In this document: positions 1 to 6,715 of the stretch, one piece after another
Numbering within the stretch: position 1 is the stretch's first letter
How the letters are laid out: every line of letters starts with the position of its first letter
From: DASZGI01 sp035938995
GTDB taxonomy: Bacteria > Actinomycetota > Actinomycetes > Streptomycetales > Catenulisporaceae
Assembly (NCBI RefSeq): GCF_035938995.1
Contig: NZ_DASZGI010000360.1
Coordinates: forward strand, 1-19,365
Reading direction: 5' to 3'
Length of the DNA stretch: 19,365 nucleotides
Position numbers and translations under genes: made by a program
The notes under the pieces: model-generated
What the model saw: the letters and a program-made list of their open reading frames with translations, nothing else
Told to the model about the DNA's origin: nothing
Databases searched by the model: none

Positions 1-107
1 CGAGAGGGATGTCGGTCGCGGCCCGGCTTTTCTACCCATCCGCGCAGGTTGTGGGGCGGCCCGCGGGCGCGGCGCAGTTCGCGGAAGAACCGGCATAGGG
101 TGGGAAC
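1..107. other. intergenic left edge, upstream of the quinone oxidoreductase
   Basis: No gene is supported here; the open frame on the minus strand is an antisense shadow of the oxidoreductase. The only interpretable element is a TANNNT hexamer just before the gene, listed separately. Confidence 0.6.
96..107 (+). promoter_or_regulatory. possible -10 element for a leaderless start
   Basis: TAGGGT (96-101) fits the actinobacterial -10 pattern TANNNT and is followed by exactly six bases (GGGAAC) before the ATG at 108. That would put the first transcribed base on the start codon. The GGGA within those six bases is too close to the ATG to be a normal ribosome binding site. No convincing -35 is seen. 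This is an inference from spacing only. Confidence 0.35.
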
Positions 108-1091
108 ATGAAGGCCATCCAGATTGCCCGGCCGGGCGGCCCCGAAGTACTCGAGTGGGCCGACGCACCGGACCCGGAGCCGGGGCCCGGCGAGATCCTC
201 GTCGACGTCGCCGCCTCCGCGGTGAACCGGGGCGACCTGCTCCAGCGCCGGGGCCAGTACCCGCCCCCACCCGGGGCGAGCGAGATCCTCGGCATGGAGT
301 GTTCCGGGCGGGTCGCGGCCCTCGGCGACGGCGTCACCGAATGGCAGGTCGGAGACGAGGTCTGCGTGCTGCTCAGCGGCGGCGGATACGCAGAGCGCGT
401 CACGGTCCCGGCAGTCCAGGCATTGCCGGTCCCGAAGGGCATGGACGTGGTCACCGCCGCCGGCCTGCCCGAGACGGTGTGCACCGTCTGGGTGAACGTC
501 TTCATGACCGCCGCCCTCCAGCCGCGCGAGACGCTTCTCGTGCACGGCGGCGCAGGCGGCATCGGCACCACCGCCATCCAACTCGCCAAGGCCGTAGACG
601 CACGCGTCATCGCGACCGCGGGCTCGGCCGAGAAGGTGGCGCGCTGCCGCGAACTCGGCGCCGACGCCGCCGTCGACTATCGCAGCGAGGACTTCGTCGC
701 CCGGGTCGACCAGATCACCGGCGGACACGGCGCGGACGTGATCCTCGACGTGATGGGCGCCTCCTACCTGGACCGGAACCTGAACGCGCTGGCGACCCGC
801 GGGCGCCTGGTGGTCGTCGGGCTCCAGGGAGGCACCCGCGCGGAGCTGGACCTGGGCAAGCTCATGCAGAAGCGCGGCGCGATCATCGCCACCAACCTGC
901 GGCCCCGGCCGGTCGCCGAGAAGGGCGCGATCCTCGCCTCGGTCCGCGAGCACGTCTGGCCGCTGATCGAAGACGGACGGCTGACGGTCGTCTCCGACGC
1001 ACGCTTCCCGATGGCTCAGGCGGCCGACGCGCACCGGCTGCTCGAGTCGTCAGGGCACGTCGGTAAAGTGCTGCTGGTCGCGCACCCCTGA
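108..1091 (+). CDS. NAD(P)H quinone oxidoreductase, MDR superfamily (PIG3/TP53I3-like)
   Basis: A 327-residue medium-chain dehydrogenase/reductase predicted to reduce quinones or similar carbonyl compounds with NADPH in the cytosol. The N-terminal GroES-like half has NRGDLLQRRGQYPPP (residues 40-54), characteristic of the PIG3 quinone oxidoreductase branch, followed by LGMECSG (61-67). The Rossmann half has the nucleotide-binding glycine motif GGAGGIG (147-153). The cysteine and histidine ligands of zinc alcohol dehydrogenases are not evident, which fits the zinc-free quinone reductases. Length is normal for the family and the gene looks intact. The ATG at 108 is preceded by a TANNNT hexamer at leaderless spacing rather than a good Shine-Dalgarno. 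bpa follows 105 bp downstream on the same strand. The family assignment is firm; the physiological substrate is unknown. Confidence 0.92.
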   Translation: MKAIQIARPGGPEVLEWADAPDPEPGPGEILVDVAASAVNRGDLLQRRGQYPPPPGASEILGMECSGRVAALGDGVTEWQVGDEVCVLLSGGGYAERVTVPAVQALPVPKGMDVVTAAGLPETVCTVWVNVFMTAALQPRETLLVHGGAGGIGTTAIQLAKAVDARVIATAGSAEKVARCRELGADAAVDYRSEDFVARVDQITGGHGADVILDVMGASYLDRNLNALATRGRLVVVGLQGGTRAELDLGKLMQKRGAIIATNLRPRPVAEKGAILASVREHVWPLIEDGRLTVVSDARFPMAQAADAHRLLESSGHVGKVLLVAHP

Positions 1092-1196
1092 ACCATCATG
1101 GCCCTTCATCACCCGCAATCCTCAACCAGCGCCGGTCCCGCACCGGGTTCAGCCGACGAACCGACCGCGCGCCACACACCGACACCGGGGAGCACC

Positions 1197-1766
1197 ATGG
1201 ACGCCCAGAACCCGCAGTACCCCGCTCCGACCGACGACTATCGGGCCGGAGGCTACGTCGTGGTGGGACCGGACGGCAGACCGGTGCCCGCGGAGCTGGC
1301 CGGCGACGAGGAGAAGCCGGACGTGCCGATCGGCGAGGACCCGACGAACGTCGCCGAGATGGTCGAGCAGCCGGCGAAGGTCATGCGCATCGGCTCCATG
1401 ATCAAGCAGCTGCTCGAGGAGGTCCGGGCGGCGCCGCTGGACGAGGCGAGCCGGGCCAGGCTCAAGGAGATCCACAAGTCCTCCATCGCCGAGCTGGAGA
1501 AGGGCCTGGCGCCCGAGCTGATCAACGAGCTCGAGCGGCTGTCGCTGCCCTTCGCCGAGGACGGCGTGCCGAGCGAGGCGGAGCTGCGCATCGCCCAGGC
1601 CCAGCTGGTCGGCTGGCTCGAGGGCCTGTTCCACGGCATCCAGACGGCGCTGTTCGCCCAGCAGATGGCGGCCCGCGCGCAGCTCGAGCAGATGCGCCGC
1701 GCGCTGCCTCCCGGCGTGGGCGACCCGCAGACCCGCCCCGGCGGCCCCGCCGGACCGTACCTTTAA
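1197..1766 (+). CDS. bpa: bacterial proteasome activator Bpa (DUF2587)
   Basis: A 189-residue protein matching the actinobacterial ring-forming, ATP-independent proteasome activator (Bpa/PafE, Rv3780 in Mycobacterium tuberculosis), which opens the 20S core for unstructured substrates. The conserved block starts at the VEQPAKVMRIG motif and continues through LLEEVRAAPLDEASR, AELRIAQAQLVGWLEGLFHG and IQTALFAQQMAARAQLEQMR, giving the four-helix bundle. The chain ends in G-P-Y-L, equivalent to the GQYL tail whose penultimate tyrosine docks into the proteasome alpha ring. ATG 1197 is chosen because GGGGAG (1187-1192) lies just upstream; an in-frame upstream ATG at 1098 would add 33 low-complexity residues. 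The first 50 or so residues are acidic and disordered. Proteasome core and Pup genes are not in this window. Identification is very confident. Confidence 0.96.
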   Translation: MDAQNPQYPAPTDDYRAGGYVVVGPDGRPVPAELAGDEEKPDVPIGEDPTNVAEMVEQPAKVMRIGSMIKQLLEEVRAAPLDEASRARLKEIHKSSIAELEKGLAPELINELERLSLPFAEDGVPSEAELRIAQAQLVGWLEGLFHGIQTALFAQQMAARAQLEQMRRALPPGVGDPQTRPGGPAGPYL

Positions 1767-1786
1767 ATAGCCGACCATAGCTGTGA

Positions 1787-1809
1787 CGCTATAGAGCGCT
1801 ATAAAGCGC
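1787..1809. terminator. weak hairpins between convergent bpa and the phosphotransferase gene
   Basis: Two small overlapping stems lie in the 58-bp gap between convergent stops: CGCT-ATAG-AGCG (1787-1798) and GCGCT-ATAA-AGCGC (1796-1809). There is no T-run on either strand. They could be alternative folds of one weak bidirectional terminator, but the stems are only four to five base pairs. Confidence 0.3.
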
Positions 1810-1824
1810 AACAGAGCGGCGGAC

Positions 1825-2826
1825 TCAGGGCCGGAACGCGTCGAGCACCTTGTCGTAGTGGTGCGTCCACCACACGACGAGGGCCGACGCGGCCGGGAAC
1901 TGCTCGTCCGGGCGCGCGTCGTAGCGCTCGTAACGCCAGCGCAGCATCCAGAAGTCGGTGAGGCGCTCCCACCACAGCCGGTGCACGGCGGTCGGGATCT
2001 CGTCGCCGAGCGCGGGGAACCCGTCGAGGTAGCCGCGCACGTAGTGCCCCACCCGGTCCAGGTCGAGCCGCCCGTCGCAGGGGTCGACGAAGAAGATCAG
2101 CGCCGACCGCACCAGTTCCTCGCCGTAGGGCAGGATGCCCAGCCGGTCCCAGTCCACCACGGCCCGGATCGCCCCGTCCGGGCTGAACAGGACGTTGAGT
2201 CCGTGGAAGTCCCCGTGCACGTGGCCGACGGTCAGCCGGTCGTCGGGACTGGGGCGGCGGTGCGCCAGCGCGCGCAGCAGCGCCATCCGCTCGGTCAGCC
2301 GGAACTCGGCCAGATCGTCGATGCCCTCGCGCACCGGACGGCTGCGCAGGAGTCCGAGCAGCCGCCGGGCGGTCTCCTGCGCCTCATCCGGCGACGCGCT
2401 GTCGTGGAACATCGGCTGCTCCACGGGCCCGAGGACTCCGCTGAGCGCCACGTGTAGCCGCGCCAGCAGGGCGCCGAGGTCCTGGCACTGATCGGGGGTG
2501 AGGGCGAGGCCGGGCAGATGGCCGCCCTGGATCCACGGGTAGAGGGCGAACTGGCGCGGGCCGCGGCGGGCGATCGTGCGCCCGGCGACGTCGCGCAGCG
2601 GCGGTACGACCGGAAGCCCGGCCGCGGCGAGGGCTGCGGTCGCTGCGTGCTGCGCGTTGATCTGCCGCGGGGCCTGCTCGAGGTACTGCTTGAGGAAGAG
2701 CGGGCCCGCGCCGGTCGCCACGGCGAAGGACCGGTTGAGCAGGCCCTCGTCGAGCGGTCGGAACGTTTGAACGTCGGCGATCCCATAGCGCCGGAGCAGT
2801 GCCGCCAGGGGGGACTGACGCGGCAT
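1825..2826 (-). CDS. aminoglycoside phosphotransferase/choline kinase-like (APH) family protein
   Basis: A 333-residue cytosolic kinase-like protein. The catalytic loop HGDFHGLN (204-211) is the Brenner motif HGDxxxxN of the APH family, with Asp206 as catalytic base. VDWDR (224-228) supplies the metal-binding Asp of the DFG-equivalent. FLKQYL places the ATP-binding lysine at residue 46. The family includes antibiotic kinases, choline and homoserine kinases, and fructosamine kinases. Nothing here fixes the substrate, and the tryptophan-rich C-terminus (WWERLTDFWMLRWRYERYD) is not diagnostic to me. The gene lies 154 bp downstream of serS on the same strand but beyond two hairpins, so separate transcription is likely. 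The ATG at 2826 has no good ribosome binding site and the next in-frame ATG is far inside the fold, so this start is accepted with some doubt. Confidence 0.85.
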   Translation of the reverse strand: MPRQSPLAALLRRYGIADVQTFRPLDEGLLNRSFAVATGAGPLFLKQYLEQAPRQINAQHAATAALAAAGLPVVPPLRDVAGRTIARRGPRQFALYPWIQGGHLPGLALTPDQCQDLGALLARLHVALSGVLGPVEQPMFHDSASPDEAQETARRLLGLLRSRPVREGIDDLAEFRLTERMALLRALAHRRPSPDDRLTVGHVHGDFHGLNVLFSPDGAIRAVVDWDRLGILPYGEELVRSALIFFVDPCDGRLDLDRVGHYVRGYLDGFPALGDEIPTAVHRLWWERLTDFWMLRWRYERYDARPDEQFPAASALVVWWTHHYDKVLDAFRP

Positions 2827-2905
2827 GGCGGTACTGTACGCCCTTTATACGTGCTCGAAGCCGTTGTCTCAGCGCCGTCTCACCCGCGGTTTTCCGCCGG
2901 GGGAA

Positions 2906-2931
2906 TGCGGGGCCTGATCCCCACCCCCGCA
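2906..2931 (-). terminator. second hairpin downstream of serS
   Basis: TGCGGGG (2906-2912) pairs with CCCCGCA (2925-2931) across a 12-base loop. It directly follows the stronger 2934-2962 hairpin in the direction of serS transcription, so it may be a back-up terminator. Confidence 0.35.
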
Positions 2932-2933
2932 GA

Positions 2934-2962
2934 CCGCCGGTCCGGAGCGCCCGGACCGGCGG
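2934..2962 (-). terminator. serS terminator hairpin
   Basis: A perfect 12-bp stem, CCGCCGGTCCGG (2934-2945) with CCGGACCGGCGG (2951-2962), encloses a 5-base loop. It begins 18 bp beyond the serS stop codon. There is no T-run, as is common for high-GC actinobacterial terminators. Confidence 0.7.
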
Positions 2963-2980
2963 CCGGAGAGCCGCGGGGGT

Positions 2981-4258
2981 CTATTTCGCCGACGGCTCCA
3001 GCAGTTCGCGCCCGCCGAGATGGGGCCGCAGCGCCCGCGGCACCCGGACCGAGCCGTCGGCCTGCTGGTGGTTCTCCAGGATCGCCACGATGGTCCGCGG
3101 CATCGCGCACAGCGTGCCGTTGAGCGTGGCCAGCGGCCGGGTGCCCTCGGCGTCGCGCATCCGGATCGCCAGCCGGCGGGCCTGGAAGCCGGTGCAGTTC
3201 GAGGTCGAGGTCACCTCGCGGTATCTGCCCTGCGTCGGGATCCAGGCCTCGCAGTCGTACTTGCGCGCCGCCGACGAACCCAGGTCGCCGGCCGCGACGT
3301 CGATCACCCGGTACGGCAGCTCCAGCTTGTCCAGGAACTCCTTCTCCCAGGCGAGCAGGCGCCGGTGCTCGGCGGCCGCGTCCGCCGGGTCGCAGAACGA
3401 GAACATCTCGACCTTCTCGAACTGGTGGACCCGGATGATGCCGCGGGTGTCCTTGCCGTACGACCCGGCCTCGCGCCGGTAGCAGGACGAGTAGCCGGCG
3501 TAGCGCAGCGGCAGCGACGAGGCGTCGAGGATCTCGTCCATGTGGTACGCGGCGAGCGGGACCTCGGAGGTGCCGACCAGGTAGAGATCGTCCTCGGCCA
3601 AGTGGTACACGTTCTCGGCGGCCTGTCCCAGGAACCCGGTGCCCTGCATCGCGGCCGGCTTGACCAGCGACGGGGTCACGACGGGAGTGAAACCGGCCCC
3701 GACCGCCTGGTCCACGGCGAGCCGGAGCAGCGCGAACTCCAGCAGGGCGCCGACGCCGGTCAGGTAGTACTGGCGCGCACCGCCGACCTTGACCCCGCGC
3801 TCCAGGTCGATCGCGCCGAGGATGCGGCCGAGCTCGACGTGGTCGCGCGGCTCGAAGCCGTCGGCGGCGAAGTCGCGCGGGGCGCCGATCTCCTCGAGCA
3901 CGACGTAGTCTTCCTCGCCGCCCTCGGGCACGCCCGGCTCGACCAGGTTCGACAGGCCCAACGAGAGCTGCTGGGCCTCGTCGGCGGCCTCGTTCTGCGC
4001 AGCCTCCGCGGCCTTCACCTCGGCGGCCAGCGTGCTCGCCGAGGCCAGGAGCTCGGTCTTCTCGGCCCCCGAAGCCTGCCCGATCCGCTTGCCGAGCTGC
4101 TTCTGCTCGGCCCGCAGCCGGTCGAAGGCGGTCGCGGACGATCGGCGCCGCTCGTCGGCGGCCAGCACCCGGTCCACCAGGGTCGGGTCTTCGCCGCGGG
4201 CGCGCTGCGAGGCGCGGAAGCGGTCCGGATCGTCGCGGAGTTCTCGGAGGTCGATCAC
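2981..4258 (-). CDS. serS: seryl-tRNA synthetase
   Basis: A 425-residue class II aminoacyl-tRNA synthetase that charges tRNA-Ser (and tRNA-Sec where present) with serine. Residues 1 to about 105 are the N-terminal antiparallel coiled-coil arm that grips the long variable arm of tRNA-Ser. The catalytic core shows GTSEVPLAAYH (229-239), the serine-recognition TSE loop; motif 2 from YRREAGSYGKDTRG (260-273) through the VHQFEK stretch; TSTSNCTGFQARR (350-362); and motif 3 around LNGTLCAMPRTIVAILE (379-395). Length is typical and the gene appears complete. The start codon is GTG at 4258. No Shine-Dalgarno precedes it; instead TAACTT lies six bases upstream, suggesting a leaderless mRNA. A tRNA-Ser(UGA) gene lies at 11633-11717 in the same window. 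Confidence 0.98.
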   Translation of the reverse strand: MIDLRELRDDPDRFRASQRARGEDPTLVDRVLAADERRRSSATAFDRLRAEQKQLGKRIGQASGAEKTELLASASTLAAEVKAAEAAQNEAADEAQQLSLGLSNLVEPGVPEGGEEDYVVLEEIGAPRDFAADGFEPRDHVELGRILGAIDLERGVKVGGARQYYLTGVGALLEFALLRLAVDQAVGAGFTPVVTPSLVKPAAMQGTGFLGQAAENVYHLAEDDLYLVGTSEVPLAAYHMDEILDASSLPLRYAGYSSCYRREAGSYGKDTRGIIRVHQFEKVEMFSFCDPADAAAEHRRLLAWEKEFLDKLELPYRVIDVAAGDLGSSAARKYDCEAWIPTQGRYREVTSTSNCTGFQARRLAIRMRDAEGTRPLATLNGTLCAMPRTIVAILENHQQADGSVRVPRALRPHLGGRELLEPSAK

Positions 4259-4270
4259 AGGGAAAAGTTA
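4259..4270 (-). promoter_or_regulatory. possible leaderless -10 element of serS
   Basis: Read on the minus strand, TAACTT is followed by six bases (TTCCCT) and then the GTG start codon. This is the spacing expected if transcription starts at the start codon. No ribosome binding site is present to offer an alternative. The -35 position is poor. Confidence 0.4.
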
Positions 4271-4343
4271 CCGGTTCGGGTGGGCCACGCGGAAATGGAC
4301 ACCTGCCTGATCATGCAGCTTTCGGTGCACCTACGGGCACAAC

Positions 4344-4349
4344 AGATTA
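4344..4349 (-). promoter_or_regulatory. candidate second -10 (TAATCT) of serS
   Basis: TAATCT on the minus strand fits TANNNT and lies 7 bp downstream of the 4357-4373 operator-like element. If used, serS would have a leader of about 80 nt. No clear -35 is seen, so this is weak. Confidence 0.25.
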
Positions 4350-4356
4350 CCTCCGA

Positions 4357-4373
4357 AAACGACCGGTCGTCTT
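4357..4373. promoter_or_regulatory. operator-like near-palindrome, copy A (TetR-type)
   Basis: AAACGACCGGTCGTCTT contains the perfect 12-bp palindrome ACGACCGGTCGT (4359-4370). The same 17 bp occur inverted at 7566-7582. The form (6-bp inverted repeat around CCGG) resembles operators of TetR-family repressors. The cognate regulator is unknown; the TetR protein at 8565-9257 is one candidate. Confidence 0.55.
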
Positions 4374-4425
4374 GCCCGGACCGGGGTGTTCGTGGATACG
4401 GCGAAGATCGCCCGGGCGGGAAAGA

Positions 4426-4455
4426 CCGGGGAGGCAGCGGCGCCTGCCTCCCCGG
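4426..4455. terminator. perfect 12-bp-stem hairpin with no adjacent gene end
   Basis: CCGGGGAGGCAG (4426-4437) and CTGCCTCCCCGG (4444-4455) are exact complements around a 6-base loop. Neither flanking gene ends here: serS and the rhodanese gene both point away. On the minus strand it is followed by GGTCTTTCCC. It may terminate an unannotated transcript, form part of a leader, or insulate the two promoters. Confidence 0.5.
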
Positions 4456-4533
4456 CGCTTAGGCGGACTGGTGTCCGTTTCCCGTTGATCCACCCGTGCG
4501 GCCGGTGCCTGTCAGAACCCGGCAAGCCAAAAA

Positions 4534-4545
4534 TGGACTAGACCA
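4534..4545. promoter_or_regulatory. DasR-responsive-element-like site
   Basis: TGGACTAGACCA matches the published Streptomyces dre palindrome TGGTCTAGACCA at 11 of 12 positions. DasR is a GntR/HutC regulator responding to phosphorylated amino sugars. The site lies about 150 bp upstream of the rhodanese start. Binding is inferred from the match alone. Confidence 0.4.
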
Positions 4546-4696
4546 GATCAGGTGTCAAGAGCCCGCAGAACAGTCCGTGAACGCCGACCTGGCGAGCCCC
4601 GGTTGGCTTAACCTTGCGTTGAGCAGATCTTGAGCGTGCCCTGGATCGACGCACCGGCGCTTGATCTGGGCCGAGGCGATGCGGAGTGCACCGACG

Positions 4697-5029
4697 ATGT
4701 TCCAGTCCCCGACCCCCAACGTCCCCGTCACGGGCCTGCCCGCGGACGGATTCCTTCTCGACGTCCGCGAGGACGACGAGTGGCGAGCCGGGCACGCGCC
4801 CGACGCCGTGCACTTGCCGCTGAGCGAGCTCATGGCTCGGGTCGACGAGGTGCCCGAAGACTGCGACGTGTACGTGATCTGCAAGGTCGGCGGCCGGTCC
4901 GAGCAGGCCGTGCGCTATCTCAACCAACTCGGCCGATCCACGGTGAACGTATCCGGTGGGATGCTCGCTTGGGAAGCGGCGGGCAAGCCGATGGTCAGCG
5001 AGGCGGGCGGGCAGCCGTTCGTCGCCTGA
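4697..5029 (+). CDS. single-domain rhodanese-like sulfurtransferase
   Basis: A 110-residue cytosolic protein with one rhodanese domain. The CH2A-like segment FLLDVREDDEWRAGHAPDA (residues 20 onward) and the active-site loop CKVGGRS with Cys62 are intact, so persulfide transfer is plausible. The C-terminal VNVSGGMLAWEAAGKP is typical of the GlpE/PspE-like class. ATG 4697 is chosen because GGAG (4683-4686) lies ten bases upstream and because the N-terminus then matches related actinobacterial proteins; TTG 4661 and ATG 4679 are poorer. The stop codon lies inside the 3' end of the convergent GT-C gene (35-bp overlap), so no terminator fits between them. Sulfur acceptor and pathway cannot be told from this context. 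Confidence 0.92.
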   Translation: MFQSPTPNVPVTGLPADGFLLDVREDDEWRAGHAPDAVHLPLSELMARVDEVPEDCDVYVICKVGGRSEQAVRYLNQLGRSTVNVSGGMLAWEAAGKPMVSEAGGQPFVA

Positions 5030-6704
5030 TCCCGAGCGCGACGCAGGCCGCCGCGGCGCCGATCGAGAACACCGGGGCGGCGTCCGCGCGGATCCACGAC
5101 GCCCAGCCGGCCATCCCGGGAACGAGCGGCACGTCGAGCCCGGGGACGTAGGCGGCGGAAAGCACGGTAGTGCGCGCAGTCGCCAGCAGGTCGACGGGTC
5201 CGGTGACGCAGACGGCGAGCGGCGCCCAGGCGACGATGTCGTACCAGGGCAGCGTGTACGGCGCGGCCAACACCCAGGCGAGGCCCAGCAGCGCCAGCAT
5301 CCTCGCCGCCTGCCCGCCGGGCGATCGCCGATCCGCGGGGCTGAGCAGTGGCGCAAGCAGCCACGCCAGCAGGAGCAGTGTCGCCCACCCGAGGGCCGAG
5401 ATCAGGTCGCGGGCCGAGCCGTCCCCCATCGCGTGCTGGAGCGGAGCGAGCAGCGGCCGCCAAGCGGAGCCCAGCGAGACCATCCGGGCGGACTCGCGGG
5501 CCGGGGTGAGAGCCGTGCGACCGTAGGGCAGGTAGACCAGCAGGCCGGTCGCCGCCGCGCACAGCACGAACAGCGCGACCTGCTTCCAGTGGTGGCGCAA
5601 CGCCCACATGGCGGCGAGCGCGGCTAGTCCGAGAGAGAGCTTGGTCGCGCACCCGAGCCCAATCGCCACCGCAGCGAGGATCGTGCCGACGGCGTCCCGG
5701 CGGGCATGCAGCGCATAGATCCCGAGGACGGCGAAGAAGACCGCGAACGCGTCGAGGTGCGCGGCGTTGACGGTTTCCAGGAGAAGCAGCGGATTGAGGC
5801 CGAACAGGACGGTGACCCTCCCCGGATCGCCAATCCGCCGCAGCATCGCCCCCATCGCGACGTAGGCCACCGCGCCGAGCAACGCGAGGACGAAGACGGT
5901 GGCCCGCGCCGAGTCGCCGCCGATCCACGAGGCAAGCGCCTGCTCGGCGGTGGCAACCGGGCCGTAGACGGAGGGGGTGTCGGTCCACGGGGGCTGCACC
6001 GCGAGTCCGATCGGATCACCGTGCGCGGCGAGGGTGTGGGCGGTCTGGGTGTACGGATTGCCGCCCGTGGTCACCAGGCGGCCGTAGGCGGCGTAGACGA
6101 GGTGGTCCGCGGATCCCATCGGGGGAACCAGGATCGTGGCGGCAGCGGCGCCGTAAGAGGCTCGGATCAGTGGTCTGAGGCGCGGGGTCCACCCGGCCCG
6201 CAGGGCGCTCAAACACAGGGCGAGGCCGCACGCACCGGACAGGAGCGACGCGTCCAGCAATACGGTGACAAGCCATTGCGGCGGGTTCGCGGTGAAAGCG
6301 AACGGCAGGCCGACGAACGAGTGGCCCGGGAGCGGGGCTTGGGCGGCGGACGGCCCGAGCAAACCGGTGGCGACGATGAGCGCCACGGATAGCAGCAGAG
6401 CACTGAGTCCAGCTACGCCCCGCCGCGTCGCCGAAACAGAGGACGCATTCAGCCCGAGGTCCCCCTGCGGCGCACTCCCTCCCCCTATCGTCGCCCCCTG
6501 ACTCGCCGCATCCGGCGACACAGTTTCCTGAGACGCCGCGTCGTCCGACACCGCGTCGTCCGACACCGCATCGTCCGAAGCCACGTCGTGTGAAGCCGAT
6601 TCCTGCGACACCGTTTCCCGAGACGCTGCTTCCTGAGGCGCTGCTTCCCGAGACACCGCCTGCTGCGACGCTGCCTTCTGCGACACCGGCTTCCCGGACG
6701 CCAT
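4995..6704 (-). CDS. GT-C membrane mannosyltransferase, MptA/MptB-like, with N-terminal pentapeptide repeats
   Basis: A 569-residue polytopic membrane protein with roughly a dozen hydrophobic segments, the first at about 97-117. It resembles the actinobacterial polyprenol-phosphate-mannose-dependent alpha-1,6-mannosyltransferases (MptA/MptB). SADHLVYAAYGRLVTTGGNPY (198-218) matches their first-loop pattern with an acidic catalytic candidate at Asp200, and PPWTDTPSVYGPV (238-250) is the downstream family block. Residues 2-71 are 14 contiguous five-residue repeats of the form (A/V)-S-x-x-A, polar and low complexity. ATG 6704 follows AGGGA at 8-base spacing that overlaps the stop of the upstream GT2 gene, so the two are probably translationally coupled. 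The 3' end overlaps the rhodanese gene by 35 bp. The product, lipomannan-like or protein O-mannan, is not determined. Confidence 0.85.
   Translation of the reverse strand: MASGKPVSQKAASQQAVSREAAPQEAASRETVSQESASHDVASDDAVSDDAVSDDAASQETVSPDAASQGATIGGGSAPQGDLGLNASSVSATRRGVAGLSALLLSVALIVATGLLGPSAAQAPLPGHSFVGLPFAFTANPPQWLVTVLLDASLLSGACGLALCLSALRAGWTPRLRPLIRASYGAAAATILVPPMGSADHLVYAAYGRLVTTGGNPYTQTAHTLAAHGDPIGLAVQPPWTDTPSVYGPVATAEQALASWIGGDSARATVFVLALLGAVAYVAMGAMLRRIGDPGRVTVLFGLNPLLLLETVNAAHLDAFAVFFAVLGIYALHARRDAVGTILAAVAIGLGCATKLSLGLAALAAMWALRHHWKQVALFVLCAAATGLLVYLPYGRTALTPARESARMVSLGSAWRPLLAPLQHAMGDGSARDLISALGWATLLLLAWLLAPLLSPADRRSPGGQAARMLALLGLAWVLAAPYTLPWYDIVAWAPLAVCVTGPVDLLATARTTVLSAAYVPGLDVPLVPGMAGWASWIRADAAPVFSIGAAAACVALGIRRRTAARPPR
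6492..6701 (-). repeat. 14 tandem degenerate 15-bp units encoding pentapeptide repeats
   Basis: This 210-bp stretch encodes residues 2-71 of the GT-C protein as 14 uninterrupted pentads such as VSQKA, ASQQA, VSREA, ASRET, ASDDA, VSDDA, VSDDA, ASQET and VSPDA. The second position is Ser in 13 of 14 units. At DNA level the motif reads as repeated (t/c)cgtccgacacc-like units, most alike in the VSDDA copies, suggesting slipped-strand expansion. Confidence 0.85.
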
Positions 6705-6715
6705 CGCTTTAGTCC

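Larger units (their letters stand above)
4259..4696. other. 438-bp regulatory intergenic region between divergent serS and the rhodanese gene
   Basis: No gene is supported; small open frames here lack ribosome binding sites and family resemblance. In order the region holds a -10-like TAACTT next to serS, a -10-like TAATCT on the minus strand (4344-4349), a 17-bp operator-like near-palindrome (4357-4373), a perfect 12-bp-stem hairpin (4426-4455) and a DasR-like site (4534-4545). The density of distinct elements is unusual for a gap between two short housekeeping genes. Confidence 0.6.

Noticed and set aside
3020..4462. 480-codon open frame on the plus strand opposite serS
   Set aside because: It is fully antisense to a clear serS, rich in Arg/Gly/Val/Leu as expected of a GC-rich shadow frame, with no domain and no ribosome binding site.
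4331..4525. 64-codon minus-strand ORF in the serS/rhodanese gap
   Set aside because: No ribosome binding site; it spans the operator and hairpin and its composition is random.
6492..6701. Periodic repeat considered as a CRISPR array
   Set aside because: The period is 15 bp with no spacers and it keeps an open reading frame, so it is a coding repeat.
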